DNA of 64,000 nt from contig NZ_MCGQ01000008.1 of the NCBI RefSeq assembly GCF_002242805.1, forward strand, positions 1 to 64,000. The letters run 5' to 3'. Below, one piece after another: positions 8,592 through 18,500 of this stretch (positions are counted from its first letter, which is position 1; every line of letters starts with the position of its first letter). This DNA comes from Streptomyces diastatochromogenes. Lineage in GTDB: Bacteria; Actinomycetota; Actinomycetes; Streptomycetales; Streptomycetaceae. The translations under genes were made by a program, and so were the position numbers. Below the pieces are notes generated by a model that was not told where the DNA came from, did not search any database, and was given only the letters and a program-made list of their open reading frames with translations.

Positions 8592-11500
8592 GCGTGCACC
8601 CTTGCCCAGTTGGCCACCGGCTTCAGGCGCTCCAGCAGCGCCAGCGGGGGGTGGCGGTACGGCGGTTGAAGGACGTCGGCCTCGCTGAACAGCCCGTCCC
8701 AGGCCTGGGCCGTGAGCGCGGCGAAGCTCCGGAAGGAGGCGAGGACCGGTTCACCGGCGTCGGCCCGGCGCACGGCGCCGGCGGACAGCCGGCGCGCCTC
8801 CAGGACCAGCTCCTCTATCCGGTTGAGGTGCGACATCTGCTTGCGCCACTGGATGGGCTCCTCCCCGGCGTCGGCGACCAGCCGGTCGACGTGCCGCCGG
8901 ACGTCGGAGGGCAGCTCGGAGCCCAGCCCGGGGCGGAGCGCGAGGTCCGTGGTCGCCGCCTCGATGCGGGTGAGGACGCCGTCCGCGGCGAACATCCCGT
9001 CGTGCCAGGCCTGTCCCGCGCCGAAGTTGAAGCGCCCGCGGCGCCGCCGAATCTCGTCGATCCTGCGGGCCAGCACGGCCCAGCGCTCCTCCGCCTCGGC
9101 GGCCGTCAGGGTCGTGGCCAGCTCCGCGGTGAAGGCGTCCAGCGGCAGGCCACGCCCCTCGGGCAGGCCCAGTTCACGTGCGGCGGCGGCCAGTTCACGC
9201 CATCGGGGCGACAGCGTCTCGCCGTGCAGGTCGACGACCTGGCCGCCGGAGGGGCCGCCCCACAGCAGGGTCTCGGCGAGCCCGCCGACGGCCGCGACGG
9301 CCCGGTCGCCCTCGTCCTCGATCTCCAGGGCGGTGTGCTCCAGCGTCATGCCGACCGGGCCGAACTCCAGCGGCAGCGCCGCCGTGCACACGGCCGCCGC
9401 CAGCCGCTCGCCGCTGTCGGGCAGCAGCCGCCCGACCAGCGCGGCCTCGAAGTAGGCGTGCCGGCTCCAGGCGTCCGCTACCAGCCAGCGGCACCAGCGC
9501 CTGCGGTGCGCGGACGGCACCCGGTCGCCCAGGCGCAGCAGCGTGGCGGCGGCGCGCCGCAGATCGGTGGCGGAGACCTTGCGCTCCTGCCAGACCTCCA
9601 GGACCCGCCAGGGGTCGTCGAGGTCGCGCAGGATCTCCGTGAGCGCCTCGCCGTACCCGCCCTCGGCATCCGCCTGACGCGCCGTCACCAGCGCGCCGTA
9701 CGCGGCGGTCGCGCCGTCCGTGACCGGCGGGGCGGGGGGCGCGGACTCCTGGTCCCGCGGTGCGGGGTACGGGTCCTGCTCGACGCCCAGCCGGGAGAGC
9801 AGGTCGGTCACGAACCGGGAGCCGTGCACCCGTACCCCGAGCTGGCTGGCGCTGCCCGTGCCCTCGACCCGGGCGGTGCTGCGCCCCAGCGGGGCGAAGC
9901 TGCCGAGCTGGAGGGTGTCGTCGCGGGCCACCAGCCGGACGCCGGAGCGCCGTCGGTGCACGGTGATGCCCCGGGTTCCCTCGACGACCTTGGTGAACGG
10001 CTTGACGGCGTCGGCGTCGCGACCCGGGGAGGGCTGCACCAGGTGAACCGCGACACCCCGGTCGGCGCACTCCCGCAGGGCGCCGGCGACCCGTTCGGTG
10101 GCGGCGCGGGCGCTGATCCGGTCGTCGGCGAGGACGAGCCTGTCGGTGGCGCCGTGCAGCGCCTGCCACAGGTAGTCCTGGTGGGCGCCGTCCTCCACCA
10201 GTTCCACGCTCGGCGCCTCGTCCGTGGCCTGCCGCACGGCGTCGGCGAGCGCGGCCCGGTGCTCGTGCCAGCTCGCCGCCCAGATCCGCATCATCTCGGG
10301 GGTGGCGTCGGTGGGCCCCTCCGGCAGCGGCGTCTCGGCGATCTCGGCGCCGACGGGCTCGACGTCGTCGGCCGCGGGGAACTCGTCCTGGTGGGTGAGG
10401 ACCTGCAGCCGCTCCTGGCCGGCGAACCCGGTCCGGCGGACCCACAGCAGCAGCTCCGCGACGCACGCGGGCAGCTCGGGACCGTACTTCGACGGTTCGA
10501 TCAGCAGTCCCGTCAGCTGGCCGCCGGAGCCGCTCACCAGGTCGAGCGGGCCGTGGGCGCTGACGTAGGCGCGCACGTTGTCCTGGATCACGACACAGGC
10601 CGCGGTGCGCACGCTCGCGTCGGACAGCAGCACCCGCCCCGGGTACCTGGCGGCCAGCTCGCTGAGCGCGGTGCGCACCTCCGGGGCGATCGAGTCGCCG
10701 ATCGTGCGTCCCCAGGAGAAGACGAGCCGGACCCTGCGCTTGAGCGCGTCCTGCAGGTCGGGCAGCAGGTCCTTCAGGGTGGAGTAGCGGATCGACGGGG
10801 AGACGATGACGACCTGCTTGCTCGCCTTGGCCAGCAGGTGCTTCAGCGCCCACTCGTGGCCCTGGGCGTTCTCGATCGGCTCCACGTGCGCGCGGGCCTG
10901 GAGCAGTCCCCTGAGCCGCTGCTGGATCTGGCGTCCGACGTCCTCCAGCTTCTGCTGGTGCTGCCCGGCGTGGACGGCCTCGACCTTCGGCAGCTTCTCG
11001 ACCTGGGCGGCCAGCCGGGTCAGCAGCTGCGGGACGCCCTCGGGTTCGAGCAGGACCCGGCTCGCCCGCCCGCGCAGTGCCTGCACCAGACCGCTGTCCG
11101 GCTGTTCGTCGCCGAGCCGGGCGAAGTACTCCTGGAAGCGGGCCTCGGCACGGGCGCTCCAGAACCGCTTGCCCGGGTCGGCGACGGACACGGTCAGCCG
11201 CCCGCTGTCGTCGTCGGCCCGGACCTGGACCCCGACGGTGTACCAGCGGATCTCCTGCGGCGGCTGCAGCAGCGGGTTGCCGAAGCTGACGTTGAGGATG
11301 CGGCGCCGGAAGCCGGCCCCGCCGCCGTACCGGGTGGCCGCGCGGACCGCGGCCAGCAGGTCGCGCTGCGGCAGGTCCGAGGCCTTCAGCCCGTGGTCCA
11401 CGGGGGCGCGCAGGGCCTGCGGCGGCGCCTTGGCCGTGCCCTCCCGCTCCGCGTAGAAGCTGCCGGTGATCGGTTCGAAGAGGTACGACCGGCTCTCCTG

Positions 11501-11806
11501 CACCCCGTTCTCGTCGGCGGTCCCGGAGCCCGTGCCGATGCTGTCGCGGCCGCCGTCGCTCAGCGCGAGGTCGCCGCTCTGCAGGTCGATGGTGACCAGC
11601 CCGCGGGCCCACAGCGAGGTCACCACGTCGAGCACGACCCGGTAGGGCAGGACGAACAGGTCGGCCAGGTCCTGCACCTTGGTCAGCCCGGTGCCGATCG
11701 CCTTGGTGACGAGGGTCTCCAGGGTGGTCTCGCCGTCCTCCGGGCCGACCTGCATCTTGAGGGTCAGCATGCGGCACGGCAGCGCCAGTTGGACCAGTTC
11801 GTTCAT
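8588..11806 (-). CDS. Phospholipase D-like double-domain protein with N-terminal wHTH
   Basis: A 1072-residue protein. Residues about 35-80 look like a winged helix (TKVQDLADLFVLPYRVVLDVVTSLWARGLVTID). Two PLD-like alpha/beta modules follow. The first (about 315-430) contains HLLAKASKQVVIVSPSIRYS and VRTAACVVIQDNVRAYVSAH. The second (about 555-690) contains RLVLADDRISARAATERV and SGVRLVARDDTLQLGSFAPLG. In active PLD enzymes the last motif of each module is HxK; here the corresponding positions read RTA and SGV, so both appear to have lost the catalytic His and Lys. The remaining C-terminal 350 residues are helical and unassigned. ATG 11804-11806 overlaps the helicase stop as ATGA. A structural or nucleic-acid-binding role is more likely than catalysis. 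Helicase-PLD pairing also occurs in phage defence systems such as DISARM. Confidence 0.7.
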   Translation of the reverse strand: MNELVQLALPCRMLTLKMQVGPEDGETTLETLVTKAIGTGLTKVQDLADLFVLPYRVVLDVVTSLWARGLVTIDLQSGDLALSDGGRDSIGTGSGTADENGVQESRSYLFEPITGSFYAEREGTAKAPPQALRAPVDHGLKASDLPQRDLLAAVRAATRYGGGAGFRRRILNVSFGNPLLQPPQEIRWYTVGVQVRADDDSGRLTVSVADPGKRFWSARAEARFQEYFARLGDEQPDSGLVQALRGRASRVLLEPEGVPQLLTRLAAQVEKLPKVEAVHAGQHQQKLEDVGRQIQQRLRGLLQARAHVEPIENAQGHEWALKHLLAKASKQVVIVSPSIRYSTLKDLLPDLQDALKRRVRLVFSWGRTIGDSIAPEVRTALSELAARYPGRVLLSDASVRTAACVVIQDNVRAYVSAHGPLDLVSGSGGQLTGLLIEPSKYGPELPACVAELLLWVRRTGFAGQERLQVLTHQDEFPAADDVEPVGAEIAETPLPEGPTDATPEMMRIWAASWHEHRAALADAVRQATDEAPSVELVEDGAHQDYLWQALHGATDRLVLADDRISARAATERVAGALRECADRGVAVHLVQPSPGRDADAVKPFTKVVEGTRGITVHRRRSGVRLVARDDTLQLGSFAPLGRSTARVEGTGSASQLGVRVHGSRFVTDLLSRLGVEQDPYPAPRDQESAPPAPPVTDGATAAYGALVTARQADAEGGYGEALTEILRDLDDPWRVLEVWQERKVSATDLRRAAATLLRLGDRVPSAHRRRWCRWLVADAWSRHAYFEAALVGRLLPDSGERLAAAVCTAALPLEFGPVGMTLEHTALEIEDEGDRAVAAVGGLAETLLWGGPSGGQVVDLHGETLSPRWRELAAAARELGLPEGRGLPLDAFTAELATTLTAAEAEERWAVLARRIDEIRRRRGRFNFGAGQAWHDGMFAADGVLTRIEAATTDLALRPGLGSELPSDVRRHVDRLVADAGEEPIQWRKQMSHLNRIEELVLEARRLSAGAVRRADAGEPVLASFRSFAALTAQAWDGLFSEADVLQPPYRHPPLALLERLKPVANWARVHA

Positions 11807-14800
11807 CGCTGCTGCCCCACTTCGTCGGCCGAGACGACGGTGCCGTAGTGCCGCAGCACCTTGGTGACCGTCGCCCAGTGCTCACCGCCGTACGTGGCGA
11901 AGTGCTGCAGGTCGCCGACGACGACGAGCAGCCGCTTGGCCCGTGACATCAGCACGTTGATCAGCTCGCGCCGGCCCACATGGCCCACGTTCCGCTCGAT
12001 GCGGCCGCTCGGGTCGGCCGTGCTGCGCACCAGGGACACGATGACCCGGTCGGCCTCCCGGCCCTGGAAGGAGTGCACGGTGTACTCGCGGCCGCGCAGC
12101 GAGTCCCGGCCGCCCAGCAGGTCCAACTGGGCCTTGTAGGGCGTGAGTACGGCGAGGCTGCCGTCGTCGTCGAGGCGGTCGGGAGGCGCGGAGGACGGCT
12201 GCATCCACTGGGCGATCCGGTCCACCAGGTCCACCTCCCCCGGGTTGCGCCAGCGGGGTTCGTCACCGAATCCCTCGCAGCCGCTGGTGTCGACCCAGAC
12301 GAGCGAGCGGCCGCGCAGGAAGCGTGGGGCGGTCAGGTCGTGCGGCTTGTACCGCTCGGTCTCCAGGAAGCTGACGGGCATCCCGTTCTCCTCGCGCGGC
12401 GGGACCCGGGGGTAGAAGGCCCGGCTGACCGGCTCGGCGATGGTCTTGTCCATGCGGAACTGCTTCTCGATCCGGCCCACGGCCGAGTCCATCTGCTGGT
12501 AGTCGCGCTCGGTCTTGTCCGCGAAGATCTGCTGGAACAGCCGAAGCGCCTTGAGATGGTCGTCCTTCTGCTCGTACTCCAGGGCCACCAGTGGGTCCCG
12601 GTGGCCGCGCAGCGAGTCGAGGAAGGCCTCCAGCTCCTCCTCGCGGTGCGGCCCGAGCTGCAGGTGGTCGCCGATGAGGGTCCAGCGCACCCCGAGGACC
12701 AGCGGGACGATGACCTCGGTCGACCACGCCTTGGCGGCCTCCTCCACGATCACCCAGTCGAACAGGTCCCTCGGGTCCCAGCGGCCGTCGTTGATGGTCG
12801 CGGCGATGGAGCAGGTGGCGAGGACCACGCTGGCCCCGCTGCGGATCCGCTCGCTGAGTTCGAGCTGGTTGGAGGTGATGTGCTTGAGCCACTGCTCGGC
12901 CAGCTCCCGGCGGGCCTCCTCCAGCGGGGGCAGGTTCGGCAGGTCGATCCACCAGCGCGCGCCCAGCTCGACGAGGTCGCGGGGGTAGGGGGCGTCGGCG
13001 TAGGGCGGGTGCTCGTAGGACTTACGGGCGAGCCTGGCCCTGAGCAGCTTGGTCGAGGCGTCCTGCACCGATCGGGTCAGGTGGGTGAGCGTGTGGGAAC
13101 GCACCAGCTCGTCCCGTACCTCGTCCTCCCGGTCCGTGGGGGTCTCGCGCAGGATGAGGGTGCGCGGGCCCTGCTGCTGGATGAGCTTGCGGGCCAGGCC
13201 GTCCAGGGTGTGGTTGGACTGCGAGGTGACCAGGATCCGGGCCCCCTGCTCCACGGCCAGATTGCGGCGTACGGCGGCGGCGGTGAGGGTCGACTTGCCG
13301 GAGCCGGGCGGTCCCTGCAGGGCGAAGAGCGGGTGGGTGCCGAGCATCCGCTCGATGAGCTTGCGCGTGGTGGGGCCGAAGTCGACCTCGCCCTCCTTGG
13401 GATGGGGGTCGATCCAGCGGCCGCGCCCCAGGTCGAACGAGAACGGCGCGCGCAGCGACTCGATGAGCAGCGGCTGCGCCCGCAGCAGGGCCAGTCCGCG
13501 TTCCTGCCGGTCGAGCTGGGGGCCGCTGCCGCCGTCGTCGACGTGCCGGATCCAGCCCGTCCTGGGGATGGTGCCCGCGCCCTGCACGGTGACCCTGATC
13601 GTCTGCGGGTCGACGTACTCCCGGAAGACCGCGGTGACCCCCGAGCCGCCGAAGTACGGCTCGCGGGTGGAGCTGCGGCGCACCACGTTCAGCAGGGTGG
13701 CCTTGCCCTCGCGTTCGCCGTCGAGGCCGGTGAAGAAGTCCCCGAACCGCGGCCGACGCCGCTCGTCGAGCGCGTAGGCGGCCAGCATCGGGTTGGCGTG
13801 CCGGCGTTCGGCGTCCGCGTCCTCGTCGAACTCGATGGTCACCGTGCCCTGCTGGTGGGCGGTCTCGACCACGCGGAACGGGTAGGACCGGGCCTGGAGC
13901 ACCACGCGCTGGTAGTTGAGGAGGAACTGCAGGGAGCGCAGGTACATCTCGTTGAGCGTGTCGCTGCCCGCGTGCCCGCGCACCTCCTCCTGCAGGTCCG
14001 CCCAGGAGCGCCTGCCCTCGACGACCTTGGACATGTCCTGTCCGGGCCGGAAGGGGATCAGCTGGAGCGGGCTCTCGATCCTGCGCCTGCGCTTGGCCGT
14101 CACCAGTTCCATGGTGATGTCCTTGTCGCGCAGGTACTTGATGACCAGGACCTGTTCGAAGTGCTTGCGGGTGTTCGTCATGGGGACGGGGTCGTACAGG
14201 ACGGCGCAGAACCAGACCGCGCGCTGCCCGATCAGCACCCACTGCGCTTCCTTGAGCCGGTCCTCCGGTCCGGTGGCGTAGCCCAGGGCCCCGCGCTCGG
14301 AGTGGACCAGCTCGGCGTCCTCCAGTTCCCGCTCCAGGAAGAACTGCAGTTCGTCCCGGCCGGCCGGAGTGGCCGGGGAGCGCCGGATCCACTGCCGTTC
14401 CTCGTAGAGCATCTGCACGCTCTCGTCCGGCATGAAGGCGACCAGCCGGGGCGTCTTCTCGTCCGGCCCGGCCCAGTGGGCCTGGATCTGCTGCCAGTTC
14501 TCGTCGAGGTGTTTCGCCGCGGTGTACGCGGTCCAGCGGCTGTCCGGGTGGGGCTCCATCATGCGGCGCAGCACGTGGGCCAGGGCCTCGGGCAGCTTGG
14601 CGGTGGCGAGGTGGGACACCATGGCCCGCTGCAGCCTGGCCAGCGCGTCCTTGCGGTCCGCCGCGCCGGCCTGTCTCACCTCCGCGTACGGCTCGGGCAG
14701 GACGTCGGGGATGCGGCCGCAGAACCATTCCCAGGCCGTGGCCGCGAGCCCGTAGACGTCGGTGCTCACCCAGTCCCGCCGCACGCTGGTGTGCTCGTCG

Positions 14801-15534
14801 AACAGGTAGGAGTGCAACTCGGGCGCGAGGAAGGCGAGATGGCGCTCGGCCTGGATGCCGGAGGGTGCCGTGTAGAACTGGCGGACCTCGGCCACCGTGT
14901 CGGGGCTGCTGCCCGCGCCCACGGTCCGGATGACGTTCCCCATCAGGGTGCTCATCTCGAACCGCGACAGGACGATCTCGACCCGGTCCGGGTCCCAGAC
15001 GTCGATCACATGGGTGTTGAGCGAGGCCGCGGTGAGGTTGCGGTGGATGATGCCCGCCGAGTGCAGCTCGTTGAGGGCGTCCAGCAGCTTGCTGAAGTGC
15101 TCCAGCGCCCTGCGGGGGGCGCGCCTGGCCCAGGCGACGGTGTGGTCGATGTTGATCGGTTTGCCGCGTTCCCGGGTGAGGGTGAAGGCGATGTCCTCGT
15201 TCGGGACGAACTTGCCCATGGCGATCTGCGGCAGGGCGGGATGGTTCAGCGCTCCGACCCGGAGCAGGTTGCGGGCGGTGTGCTCCCATAACTCCCCGGC
15301 CAGGCCGGTGATCTGGAGAAAGACGGTGAGCTGGTAGGCGTCGTGCCCGTGGGTCTCCGTCCGGCGGTTCAGGGTCGCCCGCACCAGGCGTTCCGGGACG
15401 ACGATCTCCGGGTCCCCGACCAGCGTGTAGCCCCCGAACTGGGCCTCGTCACGGCAGAAGAGCCGGTCTATGAGTTCCTTGCACTCTGCGACGTTCTTCA
15501 ATGCGCCCGTCCCCCTCGACGTACTTCGCACCAT
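11803..15534 (-). CDS. Pseudokinase-SF1 helicase fusion (Upf1/Dna2-like)
   Basis: A 1243-residue fusion. Residues about 35-345 resemble a Ser/Thr kinase C-lobe (LNELHSAGIIHRNLTAASLN; DVYGLAATAWEWFCGRIPD), but the catalytic HRD reads HRN (about 162) and the DFG position reads SRF, and no glycine-rich loop is visible, so it should be catalytically dead. A linker domain of about 390 residues follows. The C-terminal 510 residues are a superfamily-1B helicase: Walker A GPPGSGKST (about 740), Walker B VIVEEAAKAW (about 925), IGDHLQLGPH, EKQFRMDKTI, VLTPYKAQ, VHSFQGREADRVIVSLVRS (about 1150) and NVLMSRAKRLLVVVGD. It would unwind or translocate on DNA or RNA. Start ATG 15532-15534 lies 6 bp after the caspase gene stop; a TTG at residue 12 with a stronger AGGGGG site is possible. 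Confidence 0.8.
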   Translation of the reverse strand: MVRSTSRGTGALKNVAECKELIDRLFCRDEAQFGGYTLVGDPEIVVPERLVRATLNRRTETHGHDAYQLTVFLQITGLAGELWEHTARNLLRVGALNHPALPQIAMGKFVPNEDIAFTLTRERGKPINIDHTVAWARRAPRRALEHFSKLLDALNELHSAGIIHRNLTAASLNTHVIDVWDPDRVEIVLSRFEMSTLMGNVIRTVGAGSSPDTVAEVRQFYTAPSGIQAERHLAFLAPELHSYLFDEHTSVRRDWVSTDVYGLAATAWEWFCGRIPDVLPEPYAEVRQAGAADRKDALARLQRAMVSHLATAKLPEALAHVLRRMMEPHPDSRWTAYTAAKHLDENWQQIQAHWAGPDEKTPRLVAFMPDESVQMLYEERQWIRRSPATPAGRDELQFFLERELEDAELVHSERGALGYATGPEDRLKEAQWVLIGQRAVWFCAVLYDPVPMTNTRKHFEQVLVIKYLRDKDITMELVTAKRRRRIESPLQLIPFRPGQDMSKVVEGRRSWADLQEEVRGHAGSDTLNEMYLRSLQFLLNYQRVVLQARSYPFRVVETAHQQGTVTIEFDEDADAERRHANPMLAAYALDERRRPRFGDFFTGLDGEREGKATLLNVVRRSSTREPYFGGSGVTAVFREYVDPQTIRVTVQGAGTIPRTGWIRHVDDGGSGPQLDRQERGLALLRAQPLLIESLRAPFSFDLGRGRWIDPHPKEGEVDFGPTTRKLIERMLGTHPLFALQGPPGSGKSTLTAAAVRRNLAVEQGARILVTSQSNHTLDGLARKLIQQQGPRTLILRETPTDREDEVRDELVRSHTLTHLTRSVQDASTKLLRARLARKSYEHPPYADAPYPRDLVELGARWWIDLPNLPPLEEARRELAEQWLKHITSNQLELSERIRSGASVVLATCSIAATINDGRWDPRDLFDWVIVEEAAKAWSTEVIVPLVLGVRWTLIGDHLQLGPHREEELEAFLDSLRGHRDPLVALEYEQKDDHLKALRLFQQIFADKTERDYQQMDSAVGRIEKQFRMDKTIAEPVSRAFYPRVPPREENGMPVSFLETERYKPHDLTAPRFLRGRSLVWVDTSGCEGFGDEPRWRNPGEVDLVDRIAQWMQPSSAPPDRLDDDGSLAVLTPYKAQLDLLGGRDSLRGREYTVHSFQGREADRVIVSLVRSTADPSGRIERNVGHVGRRELINVLMSRAKRLLVVVGDLQHFATYGGEHWATVTKVLRHYGTVVSADEVGQQR

Positions 15535-15540
15535 TCATTC

Positions 15541-18500
15541 TCAGGCGACACCCGACGGCCTGTCAGCTCGTTCGCCCAACACCACTCGGCTCGCCCCCGC
15601 GTCCTCCCCGCCGGGTTCGCCGGCGCCTTCCCACGCGTGCGGGTCGAGGCCGAGGACGACGATCCCGTCCTGCGTCCCCACCGCGACCCCGCCCTCGCCC
15701 AGCGCGGTCAGGGCGTGGCAGCGCAGTCCCAGCCGTACGGTGTGCAGCAGCCGGGTACCCGTGCGGTCCCACACCCGCAGCTCGCCCTCGCGGCTCACGG
15801 TGACCAGCGCCCGGTCCCCGGCCGTGGGGCCGCGGACCACCGCCGGCGCGGCCAGCCGACCCGTGTGCCCGGGGAACAGCGGGTTCCAGTGCCCGTCCGG
15901 GCCTGCGGACCACCAGACGTGGTGGCCGCCGTCGCCGGTGACGGCCAGGGCGGTCGTCGAGCCGTACGGGATCGCGGTCAGCGCCGTGAACGGCCCGGGC
16001 AGCCCGGTGTCGGCGGACCCCAACGGGGTGCCGGTGCGCGCGTCCCACCAGCACAGCCCGCCGGCCTCGGTGAGCCCGGCGAAGACCCGCTGCCCGTCGG
16101 CGAGCCGGAGCCCGGCCAGGAACGTCACCGGCCCGTCACCCGGCCCCGGCCCTGGCGGTACGGCCACCTCGATCCGGTCCCCCGGATCGGCGACGCCGCC
16201 GATGCGGACGCTCCCGTCGGTGTGGGCCGTGGCCAGCAGCCAGCCGCCCTCGGCGTCCTCCAGGGACGCCATGGCGACGACGGGGCCGCCCGGATCCGGC
16301 GCGGTGCGGCGGGCGCCGTCGGACGCGCCGAAGCGGGCGACACCGCCGTCGGCGTACGCCACGCACAGCAGGCCGCCGTCGGCCGGGTCGGCGGCCTCGG
16401 CCAGGGCGCGCACCGGTGACGGCGGTGCCGCCGGCTGCCCGGCCGCGCTCCTGCCGCGCGGGCCCCACAGGCGTACGGTCCCGTCCTGGCCCGCAGTCGC
16501 CAGCACCACCCCGTCCTCCGGATCCGTGTACGCCGTCACCGCGTGCACCGGACCCTCATGCCCCGTCAACCGGCCCAACTCCCGCCCGCCCCGCGGATCC
16601 CACAGCCGTACCGTCCCGTCCTGGCCCGCCGTCGCCAGCACCACTCCGTCGTCCGGATCGGTGAACGTCGTCACCGCGTTCACGCCGGTGTCGTGGGCCC
16701 GCCACTCGTTCTCGGGGCGGCTGCGGTCCGCCCGCCACACCAGGACCCAGCCCTTGCCGTCGGCCGTGACGAGACGCTCGCGATCCGGGCCGGAGCCGGG
16801 CTGCGGGTAGACGGTCATGCCGTGCACCGCGCCATGGTGACCGGTCCGGTGGGGCCGGTCCTCCCGGCCCACGGCCGGGTCGAACAGCCAGAGCCGGCCC
16901 TGGAGGTCGCCGATCGCCAGCTTTCCCGCGAACGGCGCCATGGCCCGTACGGCGTCCCCGAGCAGCGAGTACGCCGTGTTCGCCGGTCGTCCGGTCAGCA
17001 CGTCCCAGAGCCGCAGCGTCCGGTCGACCCCGGCGGCGGCGAGCCAGTCCCGGCCGCTCGGTCCGCGCAGCGGGGCGAGCACCCACTGGGCCCCGTCCTG
17101 GGGTCCGCCGCGCAGCGCGGGCGCCGTCTCCAGGCCGGTGCTCAGGTCCCAGGCCCGCACCACCCCGGCGTCCCCCGCGCCGACCAGCAGCTGCCGCCCG
17201 TCCGTGCGCCGGGCGAACACCCGCAGGGACCGCATCGGTACGTGCAGATCGGCGAGGGTCACATGCGGGGCGTGCGGCTGCAGCGCGGCCCACCGTACGG
17301 TCCAGGGCGCGGTGGGGCCGTCGTAGCGCTCGGCGGGCGGGGCCGGGGTGGCGCCCGTGGTCCGCCAGGTGCCGAGCTCGCGCAGTCCCCTGCGGTCGCC
17401 CGGGTCCGCGGTCACGGCCAGGTGCAGCAGGGCGAGCGCCCCGGTGACGGCCGGGGGCAGCGCACCGAGCCCGGCGCCGGACCGCAGCGCGGCGCCGGCC
17501 AGCGCCGCCGGGTCGAGATGGTCGAGCACCCCGGGGTGGTCGGCCAGCACCCGCCATCCCCTGGGGCCCGCCTCGGCGGCGTGCGCGGCGAGATGGCGCA
17601 GCAGGTAGGGGTGCGGCCGGGGCAGGGCCGTCATGCCCTCGTCCTTGGTCGCGGCGAGCCGGGTCAGGGCGGTGACGACGCCGAGCCGGTCGTCGCGCGT
17701 CCGGGCGGTCTCCTGCCCTTCGCCCTCCCTCCTGTCGCCGTCCCGCGTGTCGTCGCCGAGGAGGAAGTCGCGGAAGGTGCGGTGGGCCAGGCGGTAGACG
17801 GCCTGCCCGTCCTCGGCGTCCAGCATGATGTACGGCGCCGCCGCCTGCGACACGGCTTCCAGGAGCCCGGCGTCGACGGGGGTGTCGCTCAGCGCCGAGG
17901 CGACGGTGGCCCAGATCCGCTCGGCCCGGGGGAGCCCGTGGCCCTGCGCGAAGGCCAGCGCGCGCAGCACCGCCGTACTGCCCGGCAGCGCGACCTGCAG
18001 GCGCCGGACGACGGCGGCGAACAGCCGGCGGTGGTCCTTGCCGAGCAGGTCGGCCAGGTCCGCCCGTCTGCTGTCCAGCAGCAGCGACGGGTCGGCGATG
18101 ATCTCGTGCACGGCCAGCGTGGCGTAGAGGAAGTCGCGCTCCGCGCCCGGCTGCTGGGGTGTGCAGACGAGGACGGAGACGCGCTGCACGGCCGCTTCGA
18201 GGTCGATGTCCAGGTGCTGGAACGCGGCGCGTTCGGCACGCAGGACCTCGTGCACGTAGACGGCGAGATCCTGCGGATCCGGGCGCAGGCGCAGGGTGTT
18301 CGCCTCGACGCACCCCAGTCCGTCGAGCAGGTCCTCGGTCACGGCACGCGGTACGTCGAGGCTGTCCGCGGACGACGGCCGGGTGCCGACCACCACCCGA
18401 ACGTCGGGCAGCGCGCCGAGCCGGCGCAGCAGGTCGGCGAGCCGGTTCGGGTCGGCGGACGCGTCCAGCCCGTCGGCGAACAGGGTCCTGCGCCGGCCGT

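Noticed and set aside
8594..11848. A 1084-codon open frame opposite the PLD-like gene
   Set aside because: It lacks domain motifs and matches the third-codon-position mirror of the real gene.
11980..15291. A 1103-codon open frame on the plus strand opposite the helicase gene
   Set aside because: It is a GC-rich antisense shadow: composition is Gly/Val/Leu/His-rich with no motifs, while the minus frame has clear kinase and helicase signatures.
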